DNA of 64,000 nt from Sciurus carolinensis. Lineage: Eukaryota > Chordata > Mammalia > Rodentia > Sciuridae. The stretch is taken from the NCBI RefSeq assembly GCF_902686445.1, contig NW_025920105.1, positions 1,253,120 through 1,317,119 on the forward strand. The letters are read 5' to 3'. Made by a program: the position numbers and the translations under genes. The first letter of the stretch is position 1, and each line of letters opens with the position of its first letter. The notes beneath the pieces were generated by a model that saw only the letters and a program-made list of their open reading frames with translations, did no database searches and was not told where the DNA came from. Below are positions 1-12,577 of this stretch, in pieces.

Positions 1-135
1 ATGGGGCTTTGGAGTCAGGCATGAATCCTGAGTTGCAACTCATCTGCATAATACTTATGGGGCTTTGAACATGTCCCTGTGTTTCATCCACAAAGAAATG
101 TAAAGTTGATCCTCAGGCCCTCTACTCTAAATTGA

Positions 136-563
136 AGTGTGTTCCCCCATTCAAAATTTATATGTTGAAGCCTTGTTCCACACAATGTGACTGTGTTGGG
201 GATAGACATTTAGGAGGCAAGTAAGGCTAAATGAGACCTTAAGATGGAATGGGGTGACTAATGAGATAAAATTGGTGGTCTTATAGGAAGAGGATGAAAA
301 CACAGGTGTAGGTTTCTGGGTTCAGTCCCCTGTTCCCACCCACCCCCACACAAAGTTGAGACAACTGGCCCTAAGAAATGCTGATGTCAGGATTCTATGA
401 AAAGGCAGATGCCCACAAGCCATAGAGAGAAACCTAATGATAAACCAAAACTCTCAGAACCCTTGACCTTAGACTCTACAGCCTCCAAAATTTTGAGAAA
501 AAAGTTTTTTCTTGTACAAGCTACTTGGTGTGTGGTATTTTGTTACAGCAGCCTGAATGGACC
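136..563 (+). mobile_element. MaLR-type LTR (MLT1/MST-like), old
   Basis: The segment opens with a motif about a cDNA-like 'ttcaaaatttatatgttgaa' start and closes with a 'ggtattttgttacagcagcc' end, both characteristic of MLT1/MST MaLR LTRs. The order and spacing of these ends fit a single solo LTR on the plus strand. It is strongly diverged and no target duplication was recognised. The short open frame inside it (397-579) is incidental. Confidence 0.7.
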
Positions 564-905
564 CATTCAAATTCTCTGAAAACTCTTCCAGAAGTTTCAG
601 TTCCAACTTAATATCCCTGGATCTTCCAGAATTTTGTATATAGTACAGAGCCTTGTATCTGCCTCCACAATGCAGTGTGGACTTCATGTGCTTAGGGAAT
701 TTCACTGAAGAATATGAGCATCAAAATATTGCCCTGCACCCAGAAGACTGGGTGTTGTGGCACACACATGTTGTCCATCATTTAGCATGCTGCAGCAGAG
801 AAATTACTGCGCTCAGTCACTGCCTCCTTTTAACTAGCTGGTGTGTCATGATTGCTCATACTCTGCATGTCCATGGAAGCCCAAAAGCTATGGAATTTTT
901 CAGAA
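564..905. other. Unassigned sequence
   Basis: No recognised repeat, exon or RNA gene. A 102-codon open frame starts at 653 but runs into the SINE at 906, which argues against it being coding. Confidence 0.5.
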
Positions 906-980
906 GGGCTGGAGATGCAACTCAGTGGTGGAGCACTGACTCATATGTGCACAGTCCTTAATTCAATCTCCAGAACTGCA
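906..980 (+). mobile_element. ID-type SINE (tRNA-derived), diverged
   Basis: Starts 'gggctggagatgcaactcag' and continues through a B-box-like 'attcaatctcc', the layout of the rodent/squirrel ID SINE head. It is diverged and lacks a clear A tail. Confidence 0.65.
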
Positions 981-2587
981 AATTACCTAGATGAGTGAAG
1001 AATTGATCATTAGTAATACTGTATTCATAAGGGATCCTGACACAGTCAATGAACCCACTACAGATCTCTGAATTTCCTGAGTTTCAAGGTTTCATGGTGA
1101 TGTCATGTGCAGAGGTGAAAAGGCAGATGCAGATAACAGGACATTAGAGCCCAAAGGCACTCACATTCAAAAGCATAAACAAAAACCTTAACCACCCCTG
1201 ATTCCAGTTTCAGTCAACCCTGATTCCTGATTTAGAGAGGAGCAAACTGGGGAATGTCCTAAGGACAATTACTGGCAACTCAAACCATCTGTCTCAGGAT
1301 TCCAGTTTCATGTTCTGGCACTTCCAAGGCTTTCCCCCAGGAAGGGATGATCCAAGCTCTAGCAGCAACAGCATCTTCCCACTCCCATCTGCCAGTGCTG
1401 CAGAAGTAAATATAACTGCTAGTGCAACTGCTGCAGTCCCAGAGGCCTTCCACGTGACTCCTCTGCCTGTCCTCATTAGCCCTATGCTAAACTCCCCAGT
1501 CTATAATGAGTTCCTCTCACCTACCCATCCAATGGGGGCACCTAGGGTGAGAGGAAGAAGAAAATTCTGTTCACACGATGTGGCCATTTTCCATATGTCA
1601 ATTTTCCTTTCCAGAAAGATGGCTAAAAGGAGAACCCTCAACTCCCGGGCTACAGGTCAGATTATAAAGTCCTAAGATTGGAGCATCCTCTTCTAAAACT
1701 ACTTGGCAGCATTTGGAAGAAGAAAGACAGTGAGACTGTGAATGTTTTTCACCACTGACACCTCCTTGGATGGCCCTGAGCTCTCAGAATCCCTGTGTCA
1801 GGACACCATGTTAAGCACTGTGAGATGATTGCACCTAGTCTGGGACACCACCTGCCTCCCCCAGCATAGCCCAAAGAAGGCAGCATACTTCCATGTGGAA
1901 AGGACAGCCTCCAGAGCCCCAAGTTAGGCAGCTGTACTGGGGGACCCAGATCTCCTGGTCCCTGAGTTCAGAGTGGCTGATGGATGTGAGGCCCAGAACA
2001 CTGACCCTGTGGGAGAATGTAGCAGGACTGGTGTCAACATGTGGGGGTTTGTCAGTTTTGCCTGGTGGAAGCTGAGGGGACAGCAGGTAATTGTGCACCA
2101 CCCCCTGCTGCACAGGAGACTGAGATGGCTCCACCTTGCAGAAATCTTTCATGTTTCTCAATCCTTCAATCTTTCAGGGTTTTCATGAGGAATGCATGAG
2201 ATTATACACACAGGGGTGTTTAATGACATTATTTTTATATAATTATTATTTTATCACAACTTAAAATGCATGAATAGCTTCCAATTGATTTTCTTTTAAT
2301 TTTCCATTCATTTTTTCATTTATTCCACCTTCATACAGTACAATTCTTTTCAATGTTATTTTCAACATCTCTCTGGAGTCTACTCCAGGGGCAAACATTT
2401 TTTTTTTTTTTTTTCTGGAATGGGTTAGATACCATTTTAGATTTTGTGAGCTAAGGGGAAAAATTGTTATTATATGGGCACTTATGTAATGAAAGGGTAA
2501 AAAAACAGATTTCTAAGAGATTTTAAGTGATGGAACTAAAAATATAGTAACAATAATTGCATATAGTATTTTTTCTTTATTCACTTT
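981..2587. other. Unassigned sequence with a poly-T run
   Basis: No repeat family or gene was recognised. Open frames at 1310-1675 (plus) and 1835-2161 (minus) show no conserved domain and lack splice or promoter context. A 17-bp T run lies at 2398-2414. The 1830-2190 part is GC-richer than its surroundings and could be an old repeat I do not know. Confidence 0.45.
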
Positions 2588-2668
2588 TTGGGACCATCCT
2601 TGGCATGGAACCAAGAACTTTTCATGCACTAGGCAGTTGCTGTTCCTCTGAGCAACACACTCAGCCCT
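2588..2668 (-). mobile_element. ID-type SINE fragment, diverged
   Basis: Read on the minus strand it resembles the ID SINE body (ctcagaggaacagcaactgc, then a degenerate B-box region). The plus-strand form matches the other minus-strand ID copies in this window, such as 7957-8057. Confidence 0.5.
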
Positions 2669-3340
2669 GGAGTGTAGCATCTTTATGAGATATTGCTTAA
2701 TTTGTTGCTCACAGCTAATGTTTCCTGGTATTACACTATGCATATGTGCATCTATAAAAACAAGTCTTAGCTAGTACACAGACATCATTTGGGCTTTGAT
2801 TTGATGACCACTGATCTAGACTCCAGCTCTCCTCACTTTGACTTGTTTCTTCAGGTAATACTGGACAGATTTATTTTAATGTTTAAGAAAACTGATTGAA
2901 TAATAGGATAAAGGTAAAAGGAAATCTCCTCAAGGCTTTTTCATGTAACTGAGAAACTACCTGGGCAGAGGGTAGGGACTCAGGCATTCCCAATCTCTCA
3001 GGGTCAGTAGAACTACCCCTCCACACCAGTGTTGCACTGACAAACATATCAAATCTGAGGCAACATGGGAGCACCAAGACTTGCCAGAATGACTTTTATT
3101 CATGTTCAGTGATGTTCATTGCATCAGTGTTTCATATTCATAGCAAAGCAAAACATCAACAACAAAAAGTCCTGAGAAAAACACAATATCCCTCCACTGG
3201 GGGGATAGCAGAAGGAACTGCAATGTGAGCATTGCCTGGAATTTCATTGCCATCTCCCAACCCACACCCATAGTTTCTTCATTCTTTTAATTGACATGTA
3301 ATTTATATACCATCATATTTACCATTTTCAATATACAATT
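2669..3340. other. Unassigned sequence
   Basis: AT-rich, nothing recognised on either strand. Confidence 0.5.
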
Positions 3341-3440
3341 CAGAACCAGGCAAGGCACTGCATTCCTGCCATCATAGTCACTCAGGAGGTTGGAGAAGGA
3401 CTGCAAGTCAAGCCCTGGGTTCAATTTCCAGTAACAGGAA
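3341..3440 (+). mobile_element. Composite B1/ID-type SINE fragment
   Basis: A 7SL-like segment (ggcaaggcactgcattcctg, tcactcaggaggttggagaa) runs into a B-box-like 'ccctgggttcaatttccag', as in squirrel composite SINEs. Diverged. Confidence 0.55.
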
Positions 3441-3672
3441 CATATTTTTAAATAAAATTAAATTAACATAGAGAATGCAATATATTCTATTTTTGTCTAT
3501 TCACAAAATGGTAGAACCATTACAACCATAAAATTTTAGAATTTTTTAAATCATTTTTTCTATCAAACTTCATAGCTTTCATATTGCAGAATGTAGCAAT
3601 ATATCATATTTATTGGTAATATATATGTATATATATGATATTAAACTTACACTTTTAATCTTTTTTGTTGTC

Positions 3673-4332
3673 ATTTTGTGTTGGGGGCTGTGCTAGCCAG
3701 AACTGCACCTGATCACATCGGCAGTGAGGAGGGTAATTAACATAAGCACACTCAGGTGATTTATCACTGGCTGTATTCAGTTAAGTTCATAAGCACAACA
3801 TGCGCACAGGTGTTCCCGAGCACGCCTGCTTGGGCCTGCTCGTTTTAACCCTTGCTGTGATGGGGCAGCTGACTCCTCATCTGAGCCTGATTGCAACTGG
3901 TGTGGCCCCGCCCTCTGCCTCCTGGAGGAAATATAAGCGGGTGGTAGGTGGGGGCGCAACAGTAAGAGCAACAGCTAGCCGAAAGAAGCAGAGTAGAAGC
4001 CATTAGCAGAAAGGAAGAAGAAGAAGCGACAAGCAGATAGAAAGCACCTCTGAAAAGAAGCACCTCAGATAGACGCACCATTAGTTCACAGGATGGGGGA
4101 CACACCTTTAAGCAGAAGCAGCAAAACTAGAAAGATATGGGTCTCTGAAAGTGTAGTCTCTCTCTCTTAAGCAAAATCTCTCTTTCTCTCCAATAAGCAA
4201 AGTCTCTTTCTCTCTCCTCTCAAAGCAAGTAAACCCCTGTTTCCTCTATCCTCTATACCAGTGCAAATTATTGCTGCAGGTGGCGACAAATACCCACAGA
4301 TTTGGCACCACAGACAGCCAGTGACAATTTTG
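3673..4332. repeat. 6-bp target-site duplication of the solo LTR
   Basis: The hexamer attttg occurs immediately before the LTR (3673-3678) and immediately after it (4327-4332). Six bases is the length typical of betaretrovirus-like (class II) integrases. Confidence 0.85.
3679..4326 (+). mobile_element. Solo LTR, class II ERV, same family as the 39843-43855 provirus
   Basis: The LTR begins tgttgggggctgtgct and ends ccagtgaca, so it has TG...CA ends, and it is bounded by a perfect 6-bp target duplication. Its U3 has a GC box (gccccgccc, 3904-3912) followed by a TATA-like 'aaatataagc' at about 3930. It is recognisably homologous to the reverse complement of the LTRs at 39843-40545 and 43068-43855. 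Its downstream pyrimidine-rich part lacks the regular 21-bp array of those LTRs. Compared with them it carries about 38 extra bases after the shared 'tggcgaca', so the terminal position differs between subfamilies. Confidence 0.85.
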
Positions 4333-4395
4333 CAGTAACTAGGGATTGAATCCAGGAATGATTGAGTTACATCCCCAACCATTTTAAATGCCTGA

Positions 4396-4876
4396 CATTT
4401 TTTCTTAGAATATATTTTTAAAAGAATCAAACATGTTTTAGCATGTATTAGAAATTCATTTCTATTAAGCTCAAAAGTATTCCACTGTGTAGCTGGACAA
4501 TGAAATGGCATCTTGCCACCAGGCCAACTACTAGGAGAGATATAGGAATGGTGTAAGCACTAGGAAGCAGTGTCATTGGAGACCAGCCATGGTAGGTATG
4601 GGTAAGAAGCCCACTAGGATGTGCCATCATGCAAAGGACAGGAAGAAAAAGATGCCACACAGTGAGGATGGTGTAAAGTTGGGAATGTGTTTGCCTTAAG
4701 TGAGGATCCAGGCTGTGAGCCAGCAGAGAAGAGCTGGCTTGCAGAGATTTTTGCTCAGTAGTTTCTCTCTACACTCTAAGGTTTAGTACCTCTCTGTGGA
4801 TGAGCGCCTCTCTTCCCAAAAAGGGACAATTTAGTCATCAAAGTCAACATTTCTCACCTATCAAAATGCAAAGATA
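4396..4876. other. Unassigned sequence
   Basis: No repeat or gene recognised. Open frames on the minus strand here have no recognisable domain. Confidence 0.5.
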
Positions 4877-4968
4877 GGGCTGGAGAGATAGCTCAGTTGG
4901 TAGAGTGCCTGCCTCACAAGCACAAAGCCCTGGGTTCAATCCCCAGCACCACACACACACAAAAAAAC
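4877..4968 (+). mobile_element. ID-type SINE, well preserved
   Basis: A tRNA-like head with an A box (tagctcagttgg) and a B box (gggttcaatcccc), followed by ccagcacc, a short CA run and an A tail ending at 4968. It is a retroposed SINE, not a tRNA gene: it lacks a foldable acceptor stem and ends in an A tail. Confidence 0.9.
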
Positions 4969-7956
4969 TGATAAAAAATGCAAATTTAAATGATATTTAT
5001 AATTGATTAATGCATAGTGAAATGGACTCCCCCATTGGAATACAATTTGGAAATATCTATCAGTAATAAACACATAGACACTTAACCCAGAACATCAGTT
5101 CCAGGAATCTCTTATTATAAAAGTGTGCTGATGCACACAGTTTGATGCAAAAGACTCCTGGAAGAACCAAAGTTTGCTAATAATTCTGCCTCTCTACTGC
5201 TTTCACCTCATCTGGCAGCCCTGCAGATCTAAATCTCAGCCTGGGCTAGCCATACACACCCTCACCACAACACAGGAGGCCTGGCACATGGGCTTCCCAC
5301 TTGGGCAGCCTTCAACCCTGCATTTTGTCCAATTGCCCACCTAGCCATTTCCCCTACTACTGGCAAGGTCCCTCCTTCCTATTTGCTGATGATCAGCCAA
5401 TGGAGGTGATCTGCAATGTGCGTACTTACACACTTAAGCTACTGTGGCATCTGTGCCCAATGATGAATCTCTACTGTCATTATTACAACATACAAGGTTT
5501 ACCCTTTTTTAGTTATAAAAAGAGATTTACATGCTTATTTAAGAATTTAAATTCTTAAATTTTTAGAAGTGCTGTGAAACTATAAAATGGTAACATACCA
5601 GTGACATTTGCATAAAGTTTATCACAAGGTACCATCACAAGTCTTCCATAATTCTCATCATTTTTGAATTTCATTTTCAGCTGTAAACTCCAATTTTAAT
5701 TGTGGTATTTCAAAATAAGTACAAGATAGAATATCATTAAGTTGTTGGGATTGGAGTACCTCTATCTGATGAAAGAAAAAGAAATAGCAAATTTACCCAT
5801 AATAAAGCACAAATAATGTTCAAACATATATAAACCTTCCAGAAATTTTAAAATGTGGGGAGAAACCCTCTGGGACACTACAATACCCATAGACTTTGCA
5901 TTAAACACCTTAATATTTTATTTCTAATATTTAACCTAGCACCCCATGACTTTAGGTAAATATGTACTGGTCAGTGTGTCATGTTAGAAGAAATGTCTCT
6001 GGAGAAGTGTCTGAGGAGTTTCCAGAGGAGAGGGAGAATTCCACTCAGAATCAGCAGAGTTCTTGGTATACATGATAATAAACAATTTCAGCATGAACAA
6101 AACAAAAGCATAGGCAGAGGATTATTTAGGAAAGACATACACATTAAGGGGGAAATGTGGTCTTTCTTGAGAGTGAGAAGCTCCTTCTTGGGTTAAAGAT
6201 TCAATATTTAAAAAGGGCTGTAGTTAGGGGCCAGAGTAGAATTGGAGCCAGAGTGAAGCTGACCTTCTGGCAAATCTTAGTTGAAGTGTTCTATTATTAA
6301 AGTTTTTTTTTAAATGTGATTTTACTAAGTTCTCATGTGTTGTTTCTTGAGTCTATCTGAATATCTGTTATCATAACATGACATTACATAGCATTGCATC
6401 TGAAATTTGAATCAAACAGATAGACTAAGAGAGCTCTGAATTGCCTTTTTGTGGAAAGTATTTTCAAGCTTCACATTGTCAATCTTTAAAGAAATTCAGC
6501 TCTCCTTACTACCTTTCCAAAAATACATTAAACTCCCTTCCCAGGGTAAAATGTAACAAAATTTTTTCAGTTATGCAACATTAAAAGACATAAAGAGATC
6601 TTTAACTAAATTTGCTATTTTTATAAAAATTTAAAGAGTCTGTTGTTTCAAACAACTTTAATGTGGAGAGCACCATCTTGGAAAATTGCTCACCTAAGCT
6701 TTATATTTTGAAATACGTGTACACTTGGAGAACGTGAAAGAATATAACATATAAAGGAGCTAGAGATAATTAGCATCACAACTATACAGATATCCTGTAT
6801 GTGTTAACTTAGCTTTTACCTGTGAAATTAAATGTGGAATCTGTAATGTAGGTGTTTATTTAACAAGAGTTACAAAGCAATCATTTAAAAGACTTAAAAC
6901 AAGACAGGTATAAACCCTGATTCTTTTAAGACTTAGTTTCTCTAACAAAAACCTAGTAGACACCAGAAATTATCTCAATATTTGAGCAGGTCAATGTTTC
7001 AAGAAATCCTTATTGTTTTAACACAAACAGAATTGGATTCTGGTTTATATCAGTACATAAAATGTTGACCTTAGGAAAATCTTTAAGTAACTTTAACTGG
7101 CTGTGATAATTTTAGCTGACATAATCACACACATAATCTTTTTGAGATTTACCTTCTATAAAACCTTGAATCTTAGACTTTACCATACAAAATATATTTT
7201 TCTGAAACATTCTATTGTAATTTTTCTTACAAAAATATGTGTCCATTCCTGTAACTTTTTTATTTTTCCTTTTTGGGGTTGACTCTTTAAATTTATATTC
7301 TGAAACATTCTTAGAACAATTATGGACTTAGAAAAATTATTACTTTTAATAAGATGACAAAGTTTTCCTGTTACAGATTTTCCACATCAAGGCACAACTT
7401 AATTTTTTTTTTTGTATTTTTAAATAGAATTACATGTATTAATTAGAATTTTAACTCACAGTAAACTTTCTTATAGTGAAGAACTAGAAACCAAGCAATC
7501 TTGAACAATTTTTCTATATGTCAACAATTTATAAAACCACTTATTAATAAGCCCAAATTATAGAGTTTAAGAAGTCAAAGAGTATTTGAATTTATATTTA
7601 GCTGCTGATATTTTAACACTTTACCTTTGCAACTTTTCAGATATATTCTTTAATACATTTATAAATCCCATTTATATCAAAGTCTTTGTAACAGCAAATT
7701 TTATGTTACACATAAAATCCATGATATCATATAAGCACAGTTAACATTTTAAACCATCTTTCTCTGTCAAAGAAAAATCCTAAAAGCTGTGGACATTGTA
7801 TTTTAAATATTATATAAAATGACTCTTGATTGGCCAATCACCTAGAAAAATGTGTGATTATTTTAAAGAAAACGTTACTCTTATTATCATTTCTAAATCA
7901 ATTTAAATTGATTTTTTTCTGGAAGTTTTTTTTTTTTAATTTGTTTTAATGTTAAT
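4969..7956. other. Unassigned AT-rich sequence
   Basis: About 3 kb with no recognised exon, RNA gene or repeat family. The open frames at 5301-5558 and 5981-6196 look random. It may contain old LTR or LINE debris too diverged to name by eye. Confidence 0.45.
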
Positions 7957-8057
7957 AGACCTTTATTTCATTTATTTATATGTGGTGCTGGGAATCGAAC
8001 CCAGTGCCTCACACATGCTAGGCAAACACTCTACCACTGAACTACAATCCCAGCCCC
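7957..8057 (-). mobile_element. ID-type SINE
   Basis: The plus strand reads gtgctgggaatcgaacccag ... tgctaggcaaacactctacc ... cccagcccc, the exact complement of the ID SINE head with A and B boxes. The T-rich 7957-7980 stretch is the A tail. Confidence 0.85.
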
Positions 8058-10769
8058 TAAAATTGACATTTGTTAAAGGTTTATTTAAGTCACATGAATT
8101 AGAAAGCATTTGGATATGTCTTTTAAAATCATGAGTGCTCATTTATTTATGATCCAATTTGTTGCCATGTAGACACAACATAATATACAAGTACACACAC
8201 ACACACACACATATATATACACGCAAAAAACAGGATTTTTTTTTGTTTTTATCTAGATTAACAATTTGCCAATTTTTTCCAGTTATTTATTGACCAAATA
8301 TTTACTTCAACCTAGAAGCAAAAGGAAGTGACTCTTAAATCAGGCAAAAGAGATAAAGGCAATATCTCTTTTTCTACAGTTTGCATAGACCAGGTATAGA
8401 CACCCATAGATAGGGGATAGAAAAGTTAGCACTGGTCATTAAATAGTCAATTAGTTGGCATTAAGAAAACTGTCACAATAATAATTCCTCCTCATTCTAA
8501 CTATGAGATTTCTCTCAAAATATTTGAACTTTTTATTTGAGACATTTCATATTATGTAATAACTGGCACTGTGATAATTATGTGGATAATTATTCATAAA
8601 TATATTTTACATTAAAAATTTTTGAACACAGTCAATAAGGAAGAGCACATTTTAATTTAAATACTAAACTTCATTTTGATCATGAATAGTAAATGTCTGA
8701 CTTTCTATGAGGATAAAGAATAGAGAATAAAAAAAAAAGAATAGAGAATATAGAGAATAACACAGAGCACTTAGTCTGAGCATTTCTGCTTGGTCTGTTC
8801 CCTTACTTATTTTTTAAAAAAATATTTATGTGTTTTACTGATGCATTATTTTAAATACACAACCTAAGTTACTAATATTATTATCATTACTTCTCATGTT
8901 TTTACCTTGTTAAGATAAAATTATTTAGTTTTAGTGGAAACATCCCCCAAAACTCTAAAGATTTGTTAAGATTCTTGTTCTTTTATGTTATTAAATAGAC
9001 AGGAAATTGGATTACACAATACCGAAAAGCTCTCAAAGTTAAGTTAGGCATTCTTAGAAAAGAATAGAAAAGTATCTAGTGATAAGATCAGAATGCTAGG
9101 CCCTGCTCCTTTTCCAAATCCTGTCTAGGTCTTCCCTGTCCTGAGACCTACAAGTCTGGCCCCACCCTGGAATCTCTTCTCACAGAGCAGATAATGGGAA
9201 TTCAGAGTTTTTGTTTCCAGATTCTACTACTTTCTCAGAGTTCTTTACTAAACTCAAAAGCAGACAACTAGGAGCAATTGGCTACTTACATTAGTGCTTT
9301 GGTTTCATCAAAAACCTGCCCTAGAGAAAAACTCCACAGCACTTTGTTTCTCATTCCTGAAGATCTAGTGGTAGCTCCAATCATTGTAAAAAAGAAGCAT
9401 AGGTTCAACAATAAACATTCCTTTGAACTATTTGGCATTTTCTTTTTTTAATCCTTCAAATTTATAATGTTCAGTTCTCAATCAATGCAATTTTCTTAAA
9501 TCACCAAAAGGAAAACCAACAGAAATGGAAAACTGTGCCCATACATCTAATTCTCAAGGGAATTATAAAATACTGTGATCAGCCCCAAGTATCATGCCCA
9601 TTAATTCACAGCAGATGAACTTCCCCACACAATACACCACAATGCACTCTCAATACACATTGTATGATAAATTTATACATGTTCTGTAAAGAAATAAATA
9701 AGGATTTCCATCCATTGCCTTTGTTAAAATATTAAGAGACAACAAAGAATGTGATATTTGAGGAGGTTGATTTCTAGAACTCACTGGGACTAACAGTGTT
9801 GGTGTTGAGTCCAGATACAAGCAGGGAAGGAATGCTGCATTGTGCTTTCTTTCTCTCAGTGATATTGGTGATGAGAATAAGCATAGTGATATCAACTGTG
9901 ACAGAAAATTTGTTAAAGATGCCAATGCATGAACATTCCCTCAAAGGAAGTTAAATCACATCTTGTATTAGCATCTAGAATACCAAATAATTTACATGCA
10001 CAAGGGCACTTGAGAGTGATGCTTACTATATGATATTCAGTTCAGTCTTCCCATTTGTCTCTCATGAGCAGTTTTAGAAATTTTTGTCACTTGTGACTTT
10101 ACTCACAGATTCTCTTGATATGAATGGCAGCATCAGTTATTAATATAGTGCCATATATCATTCTAACCTGAGGCCAGACTTAGGTACAAAGAGCATCTGT
10201 ATATATTTAGGAGACTGGTGTTTAAACTTTTTTTCCAAATGGAGGTAACAGGGCCTGCTTGGCATGGGTTTGGAAGGGGTTGCAGTGTGCATTCTTTTTG
10301 CTGTGACTGAAATTATTGCTATTTGTGTCAGGGTAGAGAATCTTAAAATGGAAAATAGAAGTTAACTTGGACTCCATGTGGGAACTTATTGTGCCTGAAT
10401 CTCCTGTGCAACAGAGGACTGAAGTTTTGGTCTTTTCTGCATTACAAGGCCCTCTGCCTTTGGATACAGATGTAGCAGGTGAAATGATTGTGCTGGCACT
10501 TTTGAAAGCATATTATGAGTATTCAGGGGTGACTTATAGAGATAATGGTTCCTAAGAAAGAAACCCAGAGAAACAAAGGAAGAGAAAGAATGAGATCGTT
10601 GGTTCTCAGGTAAAAATATCGCAGATGAAGCTCTGCTTTCCCTTGTGATGAGTGTGTCTGTACACTTTGGGAAACTTTTCTCCCACACTCTTCCACAATG
10701 ATTCTTTTTCAAATTACATTTGTTTTTATTTTACTTATTAGAATTTTGATTATTTTTTTATTTTTTATT
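8058..10769. other. Unassigned AT-rich sequence with a CA/TA microsatellite
   Basis: Contains a short (CA)n(TA)n run at about 8193-8222. No gene or clear repeat otherwise. Minus-strand frames at 9650-9925 and 10386-10712 have no recognisable domain. Confidence 0.45.
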
Positions 10770-11283
10770 TATTTATTATTTATTTTTTTACGTTTACATA
10801 GGGTAATGATGTTTATTTTTTTCCCTTCCCCCCCACCCCTCCCACCCTTTTCCCTTTATACAGTCCTTCTTTCCTTCATTCTTACCACTCTCCTTAGCCT
10901 AACTCTAAACCTAACCCTAAACCTAATGCTAACCCCTCCCACCCCCATTATATGTCCTCATCCGCTTATCAGCGAGATCATTCGTCCTTTAGTTTTTTGA
11001 GATTGGCTTATCTCACTTAGCATGATATTCTCCAATTTCGACCATTTGCCTACAAATGCCATAATTTTATCATTCTTCATTGCGGAGTAATATTCCATTG
11101 TATAAATATGCCACAGTTTCTTTATCCATTCATCAACTGAAGGGCATCTAGGTTGGTTCCACAATCTGGCTATGGTGAATTGAGCAGCAATGAACATTGA
11201 TGTGGCTGTATCTCTGTAGTATGCTGATTTTAAGTCCTTTGGGTATAGGCCAAGGAGTGGGATAGCTGGGAGAATTTTGACAA
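10770..11283 (-). mobile_element. LINE-1 3' end fragment
   Basis: Carries the minus-strand 3' UTR and the C-terminal ORF2 coding end of the LINE-1 family that recurs at 22650, 26184, 31888 and elsewhere. The open frame 10958-11359 translates to the ORF2 C-terminus ([34 protein letters not shown]). Truncated at its 5' side near 11283. The 3' UTR part contains degenerate telomere-like hexamers. Confidence 0.88.
10898..10933. repeat. Telomere-like hexamer array inside LINE-1 3' UTR
   Basis: Six consecutive hexamers: cctaac, tctaaa, cctaac, cctaaa, cctaat, gctaac. They are variants of the CCCTAA telomere repeat in register. Other copies of this LINE-1 3' UTR in the window have ordinary pyrimidine-rich sequence here. 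Confidence 0.7.
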
Positions 11284-11304
11284 TATAAGTGCATGTATGT
11301 ATGT

Positions 11305-11540
11305 ATTTTTTTATTGGTACTGGGATTGACCCTAGGAATGTTAGATCACTGAGCCCCATCCCCAGTCCTTTTCATTTTTTTTATTTTTTTGAGACAGGGT
11401 CTCATTGAGTTGCTCAGGTACTTGCTGAGTTTTGCTCAGTCCTCAGCAAGTTTCTGAGGCTGGCTTTGAACTCATGATCCTCCTGACTCAGCCTCCCAAA
11501 ATGCTGGGATTCCAACTGTGTGCCACCATGCCTGGCTGTT
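11305..11540 (-). mobile_element. Composite ID/B1 SINE (squirrel type)
   Basis: On the plus strand an ID part (tggtactgggattgacccta ... gagccccatccccag) is followed by a T-rich linker and a 7SL-derived B1 part (gagacagggtctcattgagt ... gctgggattccaactgtgtg ... gcctggct). This two-part organisation is characteristic of squirrel-lineage composite SINEs. Confidence 0.85.
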
Positions 11541-12577
11541 CTTGTATTCTTTAGCTTTATAAGGTTCAAAATCTGAATGTTGTAAATTTATAATTTGTTT
11601 AATATTTCAAATTCTATCAGGGGAAGGGAGGACTGAAGGAAAAGTGAAAATATTGTGAAATGTTGACAAAATTATATAGCTATATCATGTGCATGTATGA
11701 CTATGTAACATTTAATCCCACAGCTATGTGTAATTATAGTGCACCAGTAACATACGGAATAAATAAATTTGTATGCTAAAAATTATGAATAATACATAAA
11801 ATCCAGTTTTATCAATTGAATTTGAATCATATTTTCTCAAAACATTATTTCTGTCTTTGGAATTCCAGACCACTTTCTACTAAACAAACACTTTAATAAA
11901 ACACTCTCATGGCTGAAGTGTTGGGTCACATCAAAGTTTTTCCATTACCTATGCTGGACATCAGTCTTCAATGTTTCATGATCCTTAGTGAAGACATTTT
12001 TGGAATTTTTGTTTTCCAAAAAATTGTTCAAAAAATGTTTTTGCCACACTTCAGGCATCTGATGCTGGGTTTAGAAATGCCCTGAATGATGTGAACTCAG
12101 TTTCAATATTAAATGCAGATTTCACATGTTTGAAACAAGGTAGCTGAGGAATAAAGATGTTGGGCAGCAAAATGCACATGCACAGCCCATCTTGTTAAAT
12201 TCAAACACAAGCAGGTGGATGTGGTTATCACACTGCATAGACAGCTGGAGATCCTGCCAGAAACCTGAGCCCCCAAGCAGACAGCAGGTTTGCACACAGA
12301 AGAATGCAGTTCACAGCCTCTCATCCCTATCCCACAAATGCACATATAATTTACTAGATAAGTTAGATGAAGCACTGTGTGTCTTGTACCAACATGTGGC
12401 TCCTTATGTGTGTATACAACATCCATATCAGGCAGATTTTGCTCTGACAGTACCTAATGAAACAGAGTTGCCCTTCTTTCTCTTTTAAAAAATGTCAGCC
12501 CTAGACTCCTTTTAAATGACTGTAATTGTTTAGCATCCTGATTTGTTACATTTAAATAATCAAGATTTAAGAATGGT
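11541..12577. other. Unassigned sequence
   Basis: No gene or named repeat recognised. Overlapping frames on both strands at 12109-12488 are incidental. Confidence 0.45.

Larger units (their letters stand above)
3650..4395 (-). mobile_element. SINE fragment split by the solo LTR
   Basis: The sequence after the LTR (4333-4395: ctagggattgaatccaggaa ... catccccaacc) is the minus-strand tail of an ID-type SINE, and the T-rich 3650-3672 flank is its interrupted A tail. Removing 3679-4326 plus one target copy restores a continuous SINE, so the SINE predates the LTR insertion. Confidence 0.6.

Noticed and set aside
1835..2161. Immunoglobulin-like or other coding exon
   Set aside because: GC-rich and open on the minus strand for 108 codons, but no domain residues, splice signals or conservation evidence could be found.
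4877..4968. tRNA gene
   Set aside because: A and B boxes are present but the cloverleaf does not close, the sequence ends in an A tail, and many dispersed copies exist, as for ID SINEs.
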